A stretch of 64,000 bases of DNA from Alliaria petiolata (Eukaryota; Streptophyta; Magnoliopsida; Brassicales; Brassicaceae): contig JAHZTW010000002.1 of assembly GCA_020283515.1 (NCBI GenBank), forward strand, positions 95,429,753 through 95,493,752, in the 5' to 3' direction. Below are positions 12,901 to 23,184 of the stretch, piece by piece. A program made the position numbers and the translations under genes. The notes beneath the pieces are model-generated. The model worked only from the letters and a program-made list of their open reading frames with translations, searched no databases and was not told where the DNA came from. Every line of letters starts with the position of its first letter. Position 1 is the first letter of the stretch.

Positions 12901-13324
12901 CAATAAATAGTCAGGGTCCCTCTCATTAAACCTTGTTCTTTTAGGATAATAATTACAGTACTTCTTTGACTAGATCAAGATCTCTATGAATGATCCCTGA
13001 GCTTATATCTTTCCCGGGTTTGGGTCGTTTTTTCTTTTTCTTTCACAGAACGGTTCTTTAATGGATGGGAGCTTCAACGGTACAGCAATGCAGCTTGCTT
13101 GGCCTCATCAAGTGATGGAGACAGAACAGTCATATCATCACCGGCAACTGCAACCACCACCACCACCTCAACAATGGACTTTCGACGGCTTGAACCAGCC
13201 GGTATGGGAAAGAGAAGAGGATCAAGCTCATGGCAATGACCACAACAATTTGATGGCGGCTTCTGAAAATTTAATGGTGGGTTCTGCAAATTTGCACCCG
13301 AATCAGGTCAAAATGGAGCTGTAA
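9966..13324 (+). CDS. BHLH60: bHLH transcription factor bHLH60
   Basis: Six exons, 9966-10484, 10573-10686, 10777-10842, 11995-12063, 12214-12285 and 13049-13324, join in frame to 371 residues. The basic region (ARRGQATDSHSLAERARREK) carries the H-E-R set (about H206, E210, R214) that reads the G-box CACGTG. Helix-loop-helix segments follow through RMKLLQELVPGCDK, IQGTALVLDEIINHVQSLQ and MLSMRLAAVNP. The N-terminal half is Ser/Gly/Pro-rich with an acidic KTEPADTDSS patch, and the C-terminal part is Gln/Pro/His-rich. The sequence closely resembles Arabidopsis bHLH60 (At3g57800) as I remember it. It acts in the nucleus as a dimer. The third intron is long (about 1.15 kb). The ATG at 9966 is preferred because conserved residues begin there, although an overlapping upstream ORF precedes it. 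Confidence 0.92.
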
Positions 13325-14515
13325 TTTGGGAAAACATTAGGTCATGAATGTGTATATATATCGTATAAGCTTGTCTCTCTCCATATATAATTATAAATAT
13401 ATAAGAATTAGATATCTGTTGAGAAGGTATCAGTCATTTGATTCAGAGAGACAAAACTAGTATATGATTATTTCTTATTTTTAATTACCAGAATTTCCAC
13501 AATGTAGAATTTAGAATATGTATGTCTGTGCGATGAGCAGAATGTGATCATTTTTTATCTCATTATATATCTTACTAATAATAATAATATTTTGAAATAA
13601 AATTTACTTCACACATGTGTGTATTCAATAATCAATACATAATATATGTACTGCTAAAGTAACCATGGTCAAACTAAATGTTGTTGTGTCTACGATTTTC
13701 TAAATTTGATGTAACTCGTCAATCCCGTCACTAGATGGGCTAGTAAGGCCAAGGTTCAACAAATCTCTAGATACAGTAGTAACTTTCACTTTTCTTTAAC
13801 AAAAAAAAAACAACTTTCACTTTTCATAACTTTCGCTTTTCTTTAACAAAAAAAAAACAACTTTCACTTTTCATTCTTCTGCTGATATATGGTTATTGAG
13901 TTCACACAAAATTCATTACCCTTTTACCATTGATGGGAACAATCATTGTTGTTTATTAGTACAAGGTACTAGAGAAGATTCTTATTTTTTAAAAATTGCA
14001 GAGCTTGTCATTTGCGTTACGTTGCTGCTTATATTCCAAGCTTGAACTCTATTTAGTTTGAAGATTTTGAAGTTGTTTTTGATTTTTGATCCTTTTTTTT
14101 TGTCAACGAATTAAAGTTCTTATTTTAATGTAATAATTATATTCTTATATATGGCATGAATACTACAAATTTATATCGAATTTATAATTAGATGTACTTG
14201 TTATACACAAACGACGAAAGACGAGTTATTTGTTTCTTTCTTCTAATTATTAAAGTGATTTATTAGCTACACATAAAATCTAAATCTAAATATAAAATTA
14301 AGACTAATAACCTCAGCTATCAATAATTACATTAAGAGATATGAGAACTGATGAAGGAGAGGCCCAACATCGAGTCAATAAAATAATCCAGGTCAAGCTG
14401 AAGAAACTGTATGTGAATCATAGATGTACTTGGAGAAACATAGTATCTTGAACCCCAAGAAACAGTTCAATCTTGCTCAAGAACAATGGAAAAGCTGCAT
14501 GTAAATGATGAGACA
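13325..14515. other. 3' flank of bHLH60 and AT-rich spacer
   Basis: Holds the 3' UTR of bHLH60 (to roughly 13.6 kb) and AT-rich DNA. A 47-bp tandem duplication is annotated separately. No gene is supported. Confidence 0.5.
13781..13874. repeat. 47-bp tandem duplication
   Basis: Units 13781-13827 and 13828-13874 differ by a single base (CACTTTT against CGCTTTT at the eighth to tenth positions). Each holds an A10 tract between two AACTTTC-type blocks. Confidence 0.85.
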
Positions 14516-14583
14516 TATGAATGCTTGGATTGCAAGAAACGTTTCAAATTTTCCAATGGGATATCTTAACACATAAAGATCCA
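14516..14583 (+). pseudogene. Single C2H2 zinc-finger relic
   Basis: The frame reads YECLDCKKRFKFSNGIS, a stop (TAA at 14567-14569), then HIKIH. With the stop read through, this is a regular C-x2-C-x12-H-x3-H finger. No open frame surrounds it. The C2H2 gene at 15.3 kb is a likely relative. Confidence 0.6.
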
Positions 14584-14702
14584 CAAAAGGTGAAGGAGGA
14601 GTTGGTGCATCTGCTCAAGAAGACTTATAGCATGTTAAATCATGAGAAAAAGAGACGTTTGAATCTCGATTAATACATGAAATTAGATATCAGTGATAAC
14701 AT

Positions 14703-14955
14703 CAAGGGTCTTGTCTTTGATATAACATCAGTACATCACTATATATCAGTGAATCCCACAGAGGCTTGGGATGCAAATGAATGATGGAGGTAAATGTTTC
14801 ATCTTTTGGCTGCGCACAACACATGAACCCATGTAATGTAACCCCAGAATGTGCCCTTTTGCAGGAAATGTGAGTGACATTACGTTTTCGAATATATGCA
14901 TTAGATTCCGAAACGTAACAATCGATTCTGAAAATGGACTATCTTTATCGGGTTA
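14703..14955 (+). pseudogene. Fragment of a pectin-lyase-like (GH28) gene
   Basis: This stretch is a decayed copy of part of the GH28 gene at 31.5-31.85 kb. It keeps the end of one exon (CAGTGAATCCCACAGAGGC), the whole short intron with its ACACATGAACCCATGTA block, the AG acceptor and the start of the next exon. About 130 bp that code in the full gene (31682-31804) are missing, and small insertions break the frame. Because the intron is retained, the fragment came by DNA duplication and not by retroposition. Confidence 0.8.
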
Positions 14956-15240
14956 GAAATTTGTTTTGTAACTTGAAATTCAAACTAAACCCAGACTGAA
15001 CCAAAATGGTATGAACGAAACAAAACCACATCAAACCGAAATTATATAGAGTTACATAACCAAATAAGATCTAAAGCAAACAAAAACTAATCCAAAATAA
15101 GTCTAGCTTGATCGTGGTCAATCTCTCAAACCAAACTAGCCTGATATTGAACCGAACTCGAACCAGACTTTTAGTTTTTAGAAGGATTTGATGATCAAAC
15201 TGAAATAAAGCCTTTATATGAATCTTGCTCATTTTCTTTC

Positions 15241-15342
15241 CAGACTTCTTTTCCATCTATTGATCTCATTTTCTTCCCAGACTTCTTTTCCATTTATTGA
15301 TCTCGTTTTCTTCCCAGACTTCTTTTCCATTTCTTGGAGACG
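15241..15342. repeat. 37-bp tandem repeat, nearly three copies
   Basis: Units beginning CAGACTTCTTTTCCAT start at 15241, 15278 and 15315. The third is followed at once by the ATG region of the C2H2 gene. Each unit contains a TTCTTCCCAG stretch that would work as a splice acceptor, so an upstream exon joined here is possible. Confidence 0.85.
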
Positions 15343-15774
15343 ATGCATCGCGATCATGGAAATTCAGAGATTTTCTCTTGCCTAACTTGCGGAAGAGCAT
15401 TTGTTACTCAATTGTCGTTGCGAGTTCACCAGGAGGTGATGCACAGTACAAAGACAACAATCGAAGATCAAGGTCGTTGGGTTGGGCCGGTTGGCGATGG
15501 TCCTGAAGATAGCGGAAGTCACAGAAGATCATACGTCAGTGAAACGTCTTTGCGAGTTCACGAAGAGAGTCTTGATGACGGAGAGAAAACAGAGACACCA
15601 ATCGATCGTTGTGGGGTTGAATCCGGTCAAGGAGGTCCCGAGACCTTTGAATACGGAAGTTGCGATGAAAAATTTGCCACCGGAATTTATTTGCTAGCTC
15701 ACACGGCGGAGGTGCACGGAGTCGGCTCGGGTCAAGAAACAGAGGGCGACATCGGATTTCCTTGTAAACTGTGT

Positions 15775-15826
15775 CCCGTAACGTGCGAATCACAACGTGG
15801 CCCGTAACGTGCGAATCACAACGTGG
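15775..15826. repeat. 26-bp tandem duplication within the C2H2 gene
   Basis: CCCGTAACGTGCGAATCACA plus ACGTGG occurs at 15775-15800 and again, identical, at 15801-15826. Because 26 is not a multiple of three, the reading frame shifts. Removing one copy restores continuity from CKLCPVTCESQRG into LTQHFQRRH. Confidence 0.95.
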
Positions 15827-16273
15827 CTTGACCCAACACTTCCAACGGAGGCACGGCTCAGGTCAAGAAACAGAGGGTAACACCGGATTGCAGAAGTTTT
15901 TTCGTTGTTCACTGTGTCCCATAACGTGCGAAACACAAAGTGCCTTGACCCAAGACATCAACCGGAAGCATCCCAGGTCGGGTCAAGAAACAGAGGGCAA
16001 CAACGGATCGCAGATGATGTTTGGTTGTAAACTGCGTCCCAGAACGTGCGAAAGAGAGCGCAACACCGGATTGCAGATGACTTATCGTTGTTCACTGTGT
16101 CCCAAAACGTACCTAACACGAAGTGGCTTGAGGCAACACATGGAAAAGATGCATCTCGACTCGGGTCAAGAAACAGAGGGAAACACCGGATTGCAGAGGA
16201 CTTATAGTTGTTCACGGTGTCCCAAAGTGTGCGTAACACTAGCTGACTTGATCCAACACACCACGACCCAACA

Positions 16274-16624
16274 TGTAACACCCCGATCGCCCCTACCGGC
16301 GAGTCACCCATCCCTCTGTCGGGTTCGTGGGCCCCGCCCTTGTCCGACGGTCGGTACGTTATTTTTCTCGGTGGCCCAACCGACTGATTTACTTGTCCCT
16401 GCAATCATCACGTGACCTTTTCCCGTGTTTTGACCTCACTCACACGGTTCCGCAGATGACTTCCCGGAAGATCACCCATCCTAGTGCTACTCCAGCATAA
16501 GCACGCTTAACTCTGGAGATCTCTTAGGGTAAGTGACCGGAAAAGGTAAGTGCACTTTGATGACATAGGTAGCCAAATCAATTCATTTAAACTTATTCAA
16601 ATGGGCCGGGCCCGGGTCGTTACA
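16274..16624 (-). repeat. Cassandra LTR 1
   Basis: The most diverged of the four copies. For example it has CCGATCGCC where the others have CCGACCGCC, and GTCGGGTTC for GTCGGGCTC. It contains the 5S-like block. Confidence 0.9.
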
Positions 16625-16751
16625 ATTCTTCCCCACTTAACGGGAATTCGTCCCCGAATTCTCATCCCGCTAGTGTGAACCCTAACCCCCAAACCCCAAG
16701 ACAGTCTCCTGGGACAGAACCAGTTTGACTTCCCTTGGCTCTGATACCACT

Positions 16752-17102
16752 TGTAACACCCCGACCGCCCCTACCGGCGAGTCACCCATCCCTCCGTCGG
16801 GCTCGTGGGCCCCGCCCCTGTCCGACGGTCGGTGCGTTATTTTTCTCGGTGGCCCGACCGACTGATTTACTTGTCCCTGCAATCACCACGTGACCTTTTC
16901 CCGTGTTTTGGCCTCACTCACACGGTTCCGCAGAGGACTTCCCGGAAGGTCACCCATCCTAGTGCTACTCCAGCATAAGCACGCTTAACTCTGGAGTTCT
17001 CTTAGGGTAAGTGACCGGAAAAGGTAAGTGCACTTTGATGACATAGGTAGCCAAATCAATCCATTTAAACTTATTCAAATGGGCCGGGCCCGGGTCGTTA
17101 CA
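16752..17102 (-). repeat. Cassandra LTR 2
   Basis: Almost identical to LTR 3, consistent with recent unequal recombination. Confidence 0.9.
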
Positions 17103-17229
17103 ATTCTCCCCCACTTAACGGGAATTCGTCCCCGAATTCTGATCCCGCCAGTGTGAACCCTAACCCCCAAACCCCAAGACAGTCTCCTGGGACAGAACCA
17201 GTTTGACTTCCCTTGGCTCTGATACCACT

Positions 17230-17580
17230 TGTAACACCCCGACCGCCCCTACCGGCGAGTCACCCATCCCTCCGTCGGGCTCGTGGGCCCCGCCCCTGTC
17301 CGACGGTCGGTGCGTTATTTTTCTCGGTGGCCCGACCGACTGATTTACTTGTCCCTGCAATCACCACGTGACCTTTTCCCGTGTTTTGGCCTCACTCACA
17401 CGGTTCCGCAGAGGACTTCCCGGAAGGTCACCCATCCTAGTGCTACTCCAGCATAAGCACGCTTAACTCTGGAGTTCTCTTAGGGTAAGTGACCGGAAAA
17501 GGTAAGTGCACTTTGATGACATAGGTAGCCAAATCAATCCATTTAAACTTATTCAAATGGGCCGGGCCCGGGTCGTTACA
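17230..17580 (-). repeat. Cassandra LTR 3
   Basis: Almost identical to LTR 2. The 478-bp period between 16752, 17230 and 17708 is exact. Confidence 0.9.
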
Positions 17581-17707
17581 ATTCTCCCCCACTTAACGGG
17601 AATTCGTCCCCGAATTCTGATCCCGCTAGTGTGAACCCTAACCCCCAAACCCCAAGACAGTCTCCTGGGACAGAACCAGTTTGACTTCCCTTGGCTCTGA
17701 TACCACT

Positions 17708-18058
17708 TGTAACACCCCGACCGCCCCTACCGGCGAGTCACCCATCCCTCCGTCGGGCTCGTGGGCCCCGCCCCTGTCCGACGGTCGGTGCGTTATTTTT
17801 CTCGGTGGCCCGGCCGACTGATTTACTTGTCCCTGCAATCACCACGTGACCTTTTCCCGTGTTTTGACCTCACTCACACGGTTCCGCAGATGACTTCCCG
17901 GAAGGTCACCCATCCTAGTGCTACTCCAGCATAAGCACGCTTAACTCTAGAGATCTCTTTGGGTAAGTGACCGAAAAAGGTAAGTGCACTTTGATGACAT
18001 AGGTAGCCAAATCAATCCATTTAAACTTATTCAAATGGGCCGGGCCCGGGTCGCTACA
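17708..18058 (-). repeat. Cassandra LTR 4
   Basis: The outer copy, ending GGGTCGCTACA. It shares GCAGATGACTTCC with LTR 1, against GCAGAGGACTTCC in LTRs 2 and 3. Thus the two outer LTRs resemble each other at this site and the two inner ones resemble each other. Confidence 0.9.
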
Positions 18059-18238
18059 CAACACATGACCAAACACAACCAAAAGAAGCATCCGCATGGG
18101 TACTATTCTCTGAAAGCACCAGCATTCATGTGTTATGGGTGTGATAGAAGTTTCGAAGGTCTGATTGCATTGAGGCTACATCAACAAACATGTGGAAACG
18201 AGCGACATTTCGATGTTGACAGGAGAAGAAGAACGTGA

Positions 18239-19399
18239 AGAGAGCTCACATTTAAGGTGAAGGAAGATGCTGCAAAAGGAGTAAGATGATAGCTTATAGT
18301 AGTTGGAAGTTTTAAATACGTACGAGTACAAATGCTTACACAACAATGGCAGAATTTGATTTTCTATAGTTTTCTTTTTTCATAAAAAACATTATTCAAT
18401 AACCTCTGTTAGGCAGATTCATTTTGGTGTCCAAGTGTTTGAACAGCCCGTAAAGAGGCTGAGTCTTCGATATCATAGAATGGTGAACTCTAGATTATAC
18501 CATCGATTGCTTTAGCAACAATCTTGAAGGTGTTTGACAAACTGCGATCTACTTCTTTTGGAAAATTTGTACATTAGCTTTTGGAGACTCTTTCATATCA
18601 CGTAAGCATGTGAGAATTATTCCTAATGTGTTCGAATTTATACAGTCTCACAGCAAACTGATCGCTGAACAAAGTTTTGCAAACAGTCCCCTCTATGATC
18701 ACTTCAAAGAAATCTGTAAAATTATTAGATTTTCCTACCATTTTACCACTTGTATCTATGTGAAATAGGTTTTGTCAGAAAATGCAATGTATGTTGCTAC
18801 TTAAATCAGAGAAAGAAACATAAAATGTTACAGTTCTTTAAGACTTATTCCTTAAATTACATTTTTATAGACCATTATTCAATTGAACAAAGAACATCTG
18901 AATCAGACAGTGTCCAGTATTGAGAATAGAAGCTCGAATGATCTTAAATCAGACTGTTTCATTCTTTCGGTACAAAAATTTAAGAGTTCTAAGTTGGAAA
19001 GAAGGTAAGAAGTTCTTCAAAAGCGGAGAAGCCTACACTTGTGATTTTCGACCTATCATTTTCTGTAAAGAGAACCTCAGTTAGAAGAGATGGCGAGGTT
19101 TTTCTCATCTAGCTTGTCATCTTTAGCAGCACCCAACAAATGTAGAAGCTCTTGAGCCCCCACCAAACTCTACAATCTTCATTCTCCTTTCATCTTTATA
19201 GACCAAACCAAATGGGTACAGCATATCAGCAAGAATCAAGTTCATTGGTGAGACCAAATAAGACCAAACAAGTACAAAAAATCAAATCCTCCATGTAGTC
19301 CGGAATTGTGACTCTGTGAAGGTTCCTCAGCGAAGGATTCATCCTCGCTGCCCAAGGATAATAATCGTTGGAGTGCTCCTTCAAAGCTTCAATTTCATC
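18239..19399. other. Spacer downstream of the split C2H2 gene
   Basis: Moderately AT-rich, with no open frame of recognisable content and no repeat that I can assign. Confidence 0.4.
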
Positions 19400-19920
19400 T
19401 TATGATCTTATTGGATCACTTGCAGGATTCAGAGAAATCCGATTTGGTCTTGGTTCGAACACCTTTGGCCACGAGTTGGAACCAATGTTCTTGTGCTGAG
19501 CTTCTGGATGACAAGGATTTGAAGAGATGATCAAAGGCTTGTCACAAGCTCCCTTAGAAATTGAGGAAGGGTGAATTTTCTGCACTTCTTCGATGTAAGA
19601 GTGTTGTCGATTCCCTGTGAAGATGGGGCAATAGGAGCATCAACGATTGGAGAAGAAACTAGCACCGCCGCCGAAGGCGAGGCATGACCGTGGGTTGAAG
19701 TGTCTCGGAGAGACTTGGCTGGAGGCGTTGGAGCAGACTTAGACGACTGATGCAGAGATGCAGCCACGTCTGAAGCAAAAGTGTCACCCATCGATTCTGG
19801 AGGAGAATTGAGTGATGCACCGGAGGGATTGGCTGCGAACGGAAGATTCTCCGATGGAGGATTTGGCGAGGGCGTCGTCCATCGACTCAGAAGTGGCCAT
19901 CGCGGATCTGATTCCGACAC
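19400..19920 (-). pseudogene. Proline/serine-rich ORF relic, possibly retroelement ORF1
   Basis: A minus-strand frame from 19920 gives a Pro/Ser/Ala-rich protein start (SDPRWPLLSRWTTPSPNPPS, later GDTFASDVAASLHQSSKS). After a frame change near 19580 it continues as KIHPSSISKGACDKP and similar. The composition resembles the low-complexity N-terminal part of plant LINE ORF1 proteins, but no zinc knuckle or other domain is visible. Identity is uncertain. Confidence 0.3.
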
Positions 19921-20284
19921 GACTTGCCTGAAAGTTGAATCGCGAAGCTTGACGAGCGAGAGGATCCTTCTCTTCTCAGAGAATCTTCAGTGAGACCATC
20001 CTAGCGGATGATCGGCGATTCTGGGATGATCGAATCTAATCTCCTCTTTGACGAAGGCATGAGAAGATCGTAATCATTTGCTGAAATTTCTCCGGGAGGC
20101 ATGGTGGAAAGTGATTAAAATACGGAGAGGAGAGATCGAGAAAAAAGGGGAAGCGAACCACCGGGAAATGACACCGGCGGTAGAGTCTCACGGCGGAGCC
20201 TGCCGCCGAGAGAAACGAAGGTGAATACGTTTTTTTAGGTTGTCTCGAGATATATTGTTTGCCAATAGTTTTGGGGGGTTTTTT

Positions 20285-20289
20285 ATCTC

Positions 20290-20318
<29 letters not shown>
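20285..20318. repeat. Poly-T tract
   Basis: A T run of about 28 bases, in minus-strand sense a poly-A. It lies on the upstream side of the Pro/Ser-rich minus-strand relic, so it is not that relic's tail. Confidence 0.8.
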
Positions 20319-20322
<4 letters not shown>

Positions 20323-20613
20323 GAGTGTCGAAATAGTGAAATACCGTCATGTATTTGTGATAACAAAGCGATATTATTGAATTCTAATTAAAGCGATAAT
20401 ATATATATATATAACTAAAGTTTACTAGATCGCGTCCAGTTTCTCTCGAAATTGCGTTTTGTAATTGTGACTAGAATACAATTGACAAAAAAAAAAATTC
20501 CAAAACCCCAATTCGCAAAAATTCAAACAAAATTGTTAGAAGTCTGGAAGGCTGCTCAGGGAAGAAGATAGAGCAAGCTCCGACGAGTTCGGGAGAAGGA
20601 ACATCAAGACGTC

Positions 20614-23184
20614 ACGGTGACGAATCCCGAGCCGGCAGATCCCGAGGAATTGATTTTCGGGTTGGATTTTTGCCACTTACACAGTCTTTGCCAGAATGAA
20701 AATGGCTCAGTTGTTGGCATTCTGGGTCACTTCAGGTGTATTTCCAACCTTACTGTCCTTATTTCCTGTACTCCGGATTCATCATTTGCAGTTTTGCAAT
20801 TTGTTTTTGTCATTTGACTCATTTTATATAAGAAGCAATGCCAACACCTGACTCTCTGTCTCTCTTTTGGGCCAGGTTTGATCCTGCTACGGGATTATTA
20901 ACGGGAACTAAACTCGTTAGTGTCTACTTGAGAATTTTTGGTAGGAAATCAGAAAAGTCTCTTTGTATCCATCTTCTTGTTATTCGTCAGGTATTTTCAA
21001 GGAGCCTAATCTGTAATCCTTGGCTTGTTGCATCAATGTTTTTGTTTATGAATCTTTCTGCTAGACTTGAGGCAAATCCCTCGTTCTCGTCTGTGGCCTG
21101 AGATTTAGTCTGCGTCCTGTGGAAAAGTTGTGATATATATATATATATATAATCTGCTTTTGAGTTTTGATTTGGTTTGGTTTATGAAAGGGTTATAAAA
21201 GTTCTGACTGCAAATGTGTGTTTCGTTTTTGCGATTTCCTCATGCCAGATATGCATTACAACAAGCACTTCCGCCGGCTTGTAGCAAACGCTGCCATGGA
21301 TTTTCTTTCACAAAGTTATTGGAGTTTCAACATTTTATCTGTTTGTTGAGGGGAAGGCTGCATCCCCAAACGTGTCTCGAGTTTTGGAGACCATCCCTGT
21401 ATGCTCTCGAGCTTTTGCCTGATTTTTTTTCGCGATTTCACAGTTTTCTTTTCGTATCTTCTTATTGCTAATGCGATTTCTTTTGCAGGGTGTCAAAGTT
21501 ATACACAGGACAAAAGAACTAGAAGAGCAGCAGGCTAAAAGGTATCTCTCTTGTGCATCTTTGTGGATATCTGTGGCTTTCTTTTGGATGAAATGGCAGG
21601 GAAGAAGTTCTTTTATTGCAGGAGCTAAATTGAGTGTAGAGAAGCTTCTGATTTTATAAGTTAGAGCGGTCTAGAAAACTGGAGGGTTTGGCTTTCTTGG
21701 AGTGACATCAAATTTTTAGTTTGAAAAAAATGTTGGTGATGTATGCTGTGCTTTCCTTGTGACTGTAGTATCGCTAATAAATCTTGGAAATGGCAATTAC
21801 TATGGCTAAGGCATCTGTTACATTTTCCATAGTTGAATACGGCATGTGGTAATAGTCATTAGGTCACGTAAAAAATGCCAACTGTATCTCATGCGACATG
21901 TTTCGGTTATGCCATGTATTTAGGATGCTGGTATGGAGTTGATAATTTATCTTCACACCGACGTGCTTATACATCTTTCTGGAACCCCTGAATATCCTTC
22001 ACGGAAGTAGCTGGGAAATGTTTCTGCAAATGCGGATGCAGTTGGCTTTCCGAATTATGCGAGCCTTACAGGAGATAGGATATCATTATTACACTGTAAA
22101 TCTCCATATGGCTTCATCAGCATGTTCCTTGTTTCAGGAGAGCAGCGCTGAGCTAAATGATATCAAGGAACCTTTCAGTGAGGTACATAAATTTTCATCT
22201 TTTGTTGTTTGCTTGCATCTTAGTGACCATCTATCTTGTCCCCATGAGAAATTGATTACATGATTTTCGTACCCACCATTGATACATGACTTATCTTTAG
22301 CAGATGGCACAACTACCGGAAGCGTCCAAAGTATGCTTTGCTTACACAACTTGTCTATCATCTGACTCTTTCTATTTGCCATCTGCATCTAATATGTTAG
22401 ATTCTAGTGCGGTTTATTCAATAGAAGCTTCTTTCGCATGCTTTTGCTTTGTAATGGGACATGAACGTGCCTGAGACGCCTGTCGATTTCAATCGGTTGT
22501 GGACTATTTTGTGGTTTGATGCATGACATCTTTTTGACAGTGAGGTCAAACTAGAAGAAGCTGCTGTGCTGCACTACACTTATCCCAGATTTTCAGATCT
22601 TACTTCAATACGTGATCGTTGGGGCTGTAAGCCCACTAAAGGGGATTTCAAGAGATGTTTCATGCTGGAGTTTGACAGAGCTGTGAGTGGGGATTCATAT
22701 TATTGTCGTTTACATTTCCTGCAAATTATTCTACAAAAGTCACAGCTCTTTCCCATCGCATGCAGGAATTTTTTTTTTTTGCTTCAACCGCGAATTCAGA
22801 GTAAATGCTGCAGCGGTAACAATATAGATTACTGCTCTTCATCCCATTTTTCCGTGCTGCAATCTAACAAGCTTCACTAATACAGGCATTTGACATGATC
22901 GATCAATGCTTGGTTTTCACAAGCTATCATCTCTTACAGGTTATAATCCAAGAAGAGAATCGGGTGTTTTCAACTCCTTGGTAACCGCAGCTCACGTGTC
23001 TCTCTCGAACTACTCTTCAACTGCTGAGTCAACATTAAGCATTATCCAAGAATCATCTCAGGCAACTGGTAGGAGGTGGGTGTTGGAATTCCATCTTGAT
23101 ATTGACGGTGAATCTCAAGCATCAGCGTCCGCGGCACCATCACAGTCGCCTCCAGGCTTGGACGCAATCCAGATGGAACAATAA
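20614..23184 (+). pseudogene. Glycosyltransferase-like multi-exon pseudogene
   Basis: Scattered pieces read as exons of one plant glycosyltransferase-like protein: VTNPEPADPEELIFGLDFC (about 20617), GVKVIHRTKELEEQQAKR (about 21488), ELIIYLHTDVLIHLSGTPEY (about 21935), ADAVGFPNYASL (about 22035), VLHYTYPRFSDLTSIRDRWG (about 22568) with CKPTKGDFKRCFMLEFDR, and ESGVFNSLVTAAHVSLSN near 22950. The order and motifs match a family of plant type-II membrane glycosyltransferase-like proteins that I know from memory (DUF23/GT92-like). The central exon carries an in-frame TAG at 22008-22010, right after GTPEYPSRK, and further stops follow, so no full protein can be made. Introns are retained, so it arose by DNA duplication. 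Confidence 0.6.

Larger units (their letters stand above)
16274..18058 (-). mobile_element. Cassandra-type TRIM retrotransposon, tandem array (4 LTRs, 3 internal domains)
   Basis: Four 351-bp LTRs lie at 16274-16624, 16752-17102, 17230-17580 and 17708-18058. Each begins TGTAACACCCCG and ends TTACA (CTACA in the last), and the repeat period is 478 bp. Between them are three 127-bp internal domains. On the minus strand each domain starts with TGGTATCAGAGCC, a primer-binding site complementary to initiator tRNA-Met, and ends with the purine tract AAGTGGGGGAGAATT. Each LTR contains, on the minus strand, a 5S-rRNA-like block (GTTAAGCGTGCTT, then AGTAGCACTAGGATGGGTGACC), the hallmark of Cassandra. 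The whole array has one flanking pair of CAACA (16269-16273 and 18059-18063), so there was one insertion, later expanded by LTR-LTR recombination. It encodes no protein and would depend on other elements to move. Confidence 0.93.
15343..18238 (+). pseudogene. C2H2 zinc-finger gene split by a retrotransposon and a 26-bp duplication
   Basis: From the ATG at 15343 the frame gives a first finger (FSCLTCGRAFVTQLSLRVHQ, then EVMH). Degenerate fingers follow, and then at least four fingers separated by a repeated SGQETEGNTGLQ-like spacer (for example FRCSLCPITCETQSALTQ, YRCSLCPKTYLTRSGLRQH, YSCSRCPKVCVTLADLIQH). Two events break it. A 26-bp tandem duplication at 15775-15826 shifts the frame and gives a stop straight after. 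A Cassandra array (16274-18058) with a CAACA target duplication sits inside codons for a QH motif. Without the insertion the frame runs on through HMTKHNQKKH and a last finger (FMCYGCDRSFEGLIALRLHQ) to the stop at 18236-18238. The intact gene was probably a nuclear nucleic-acid-binding protein; I do not recognise a named orthologue. Confidence 0.8.

Noticed and set aside
16682..17838. Three identical 66-codon minus-strand frames spaced by 478 bp
   Set aside because: They are the repeated internal domain and LTR of Cassandra, which is non-coding.
16440..17990. Genuine 5S rRNA genes
   Set aside because: The similarity is partial and diverged and lies within LTRs; it is the known 5S-derived part of Cassandra.
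16274..18058. CRISPR-like or satellite array because of the regular 478-bp period
   Set aside because: The units have LTR ends, a primer-binding site, a purine tract and a target duplication, so this is a retrotransposon multimer.
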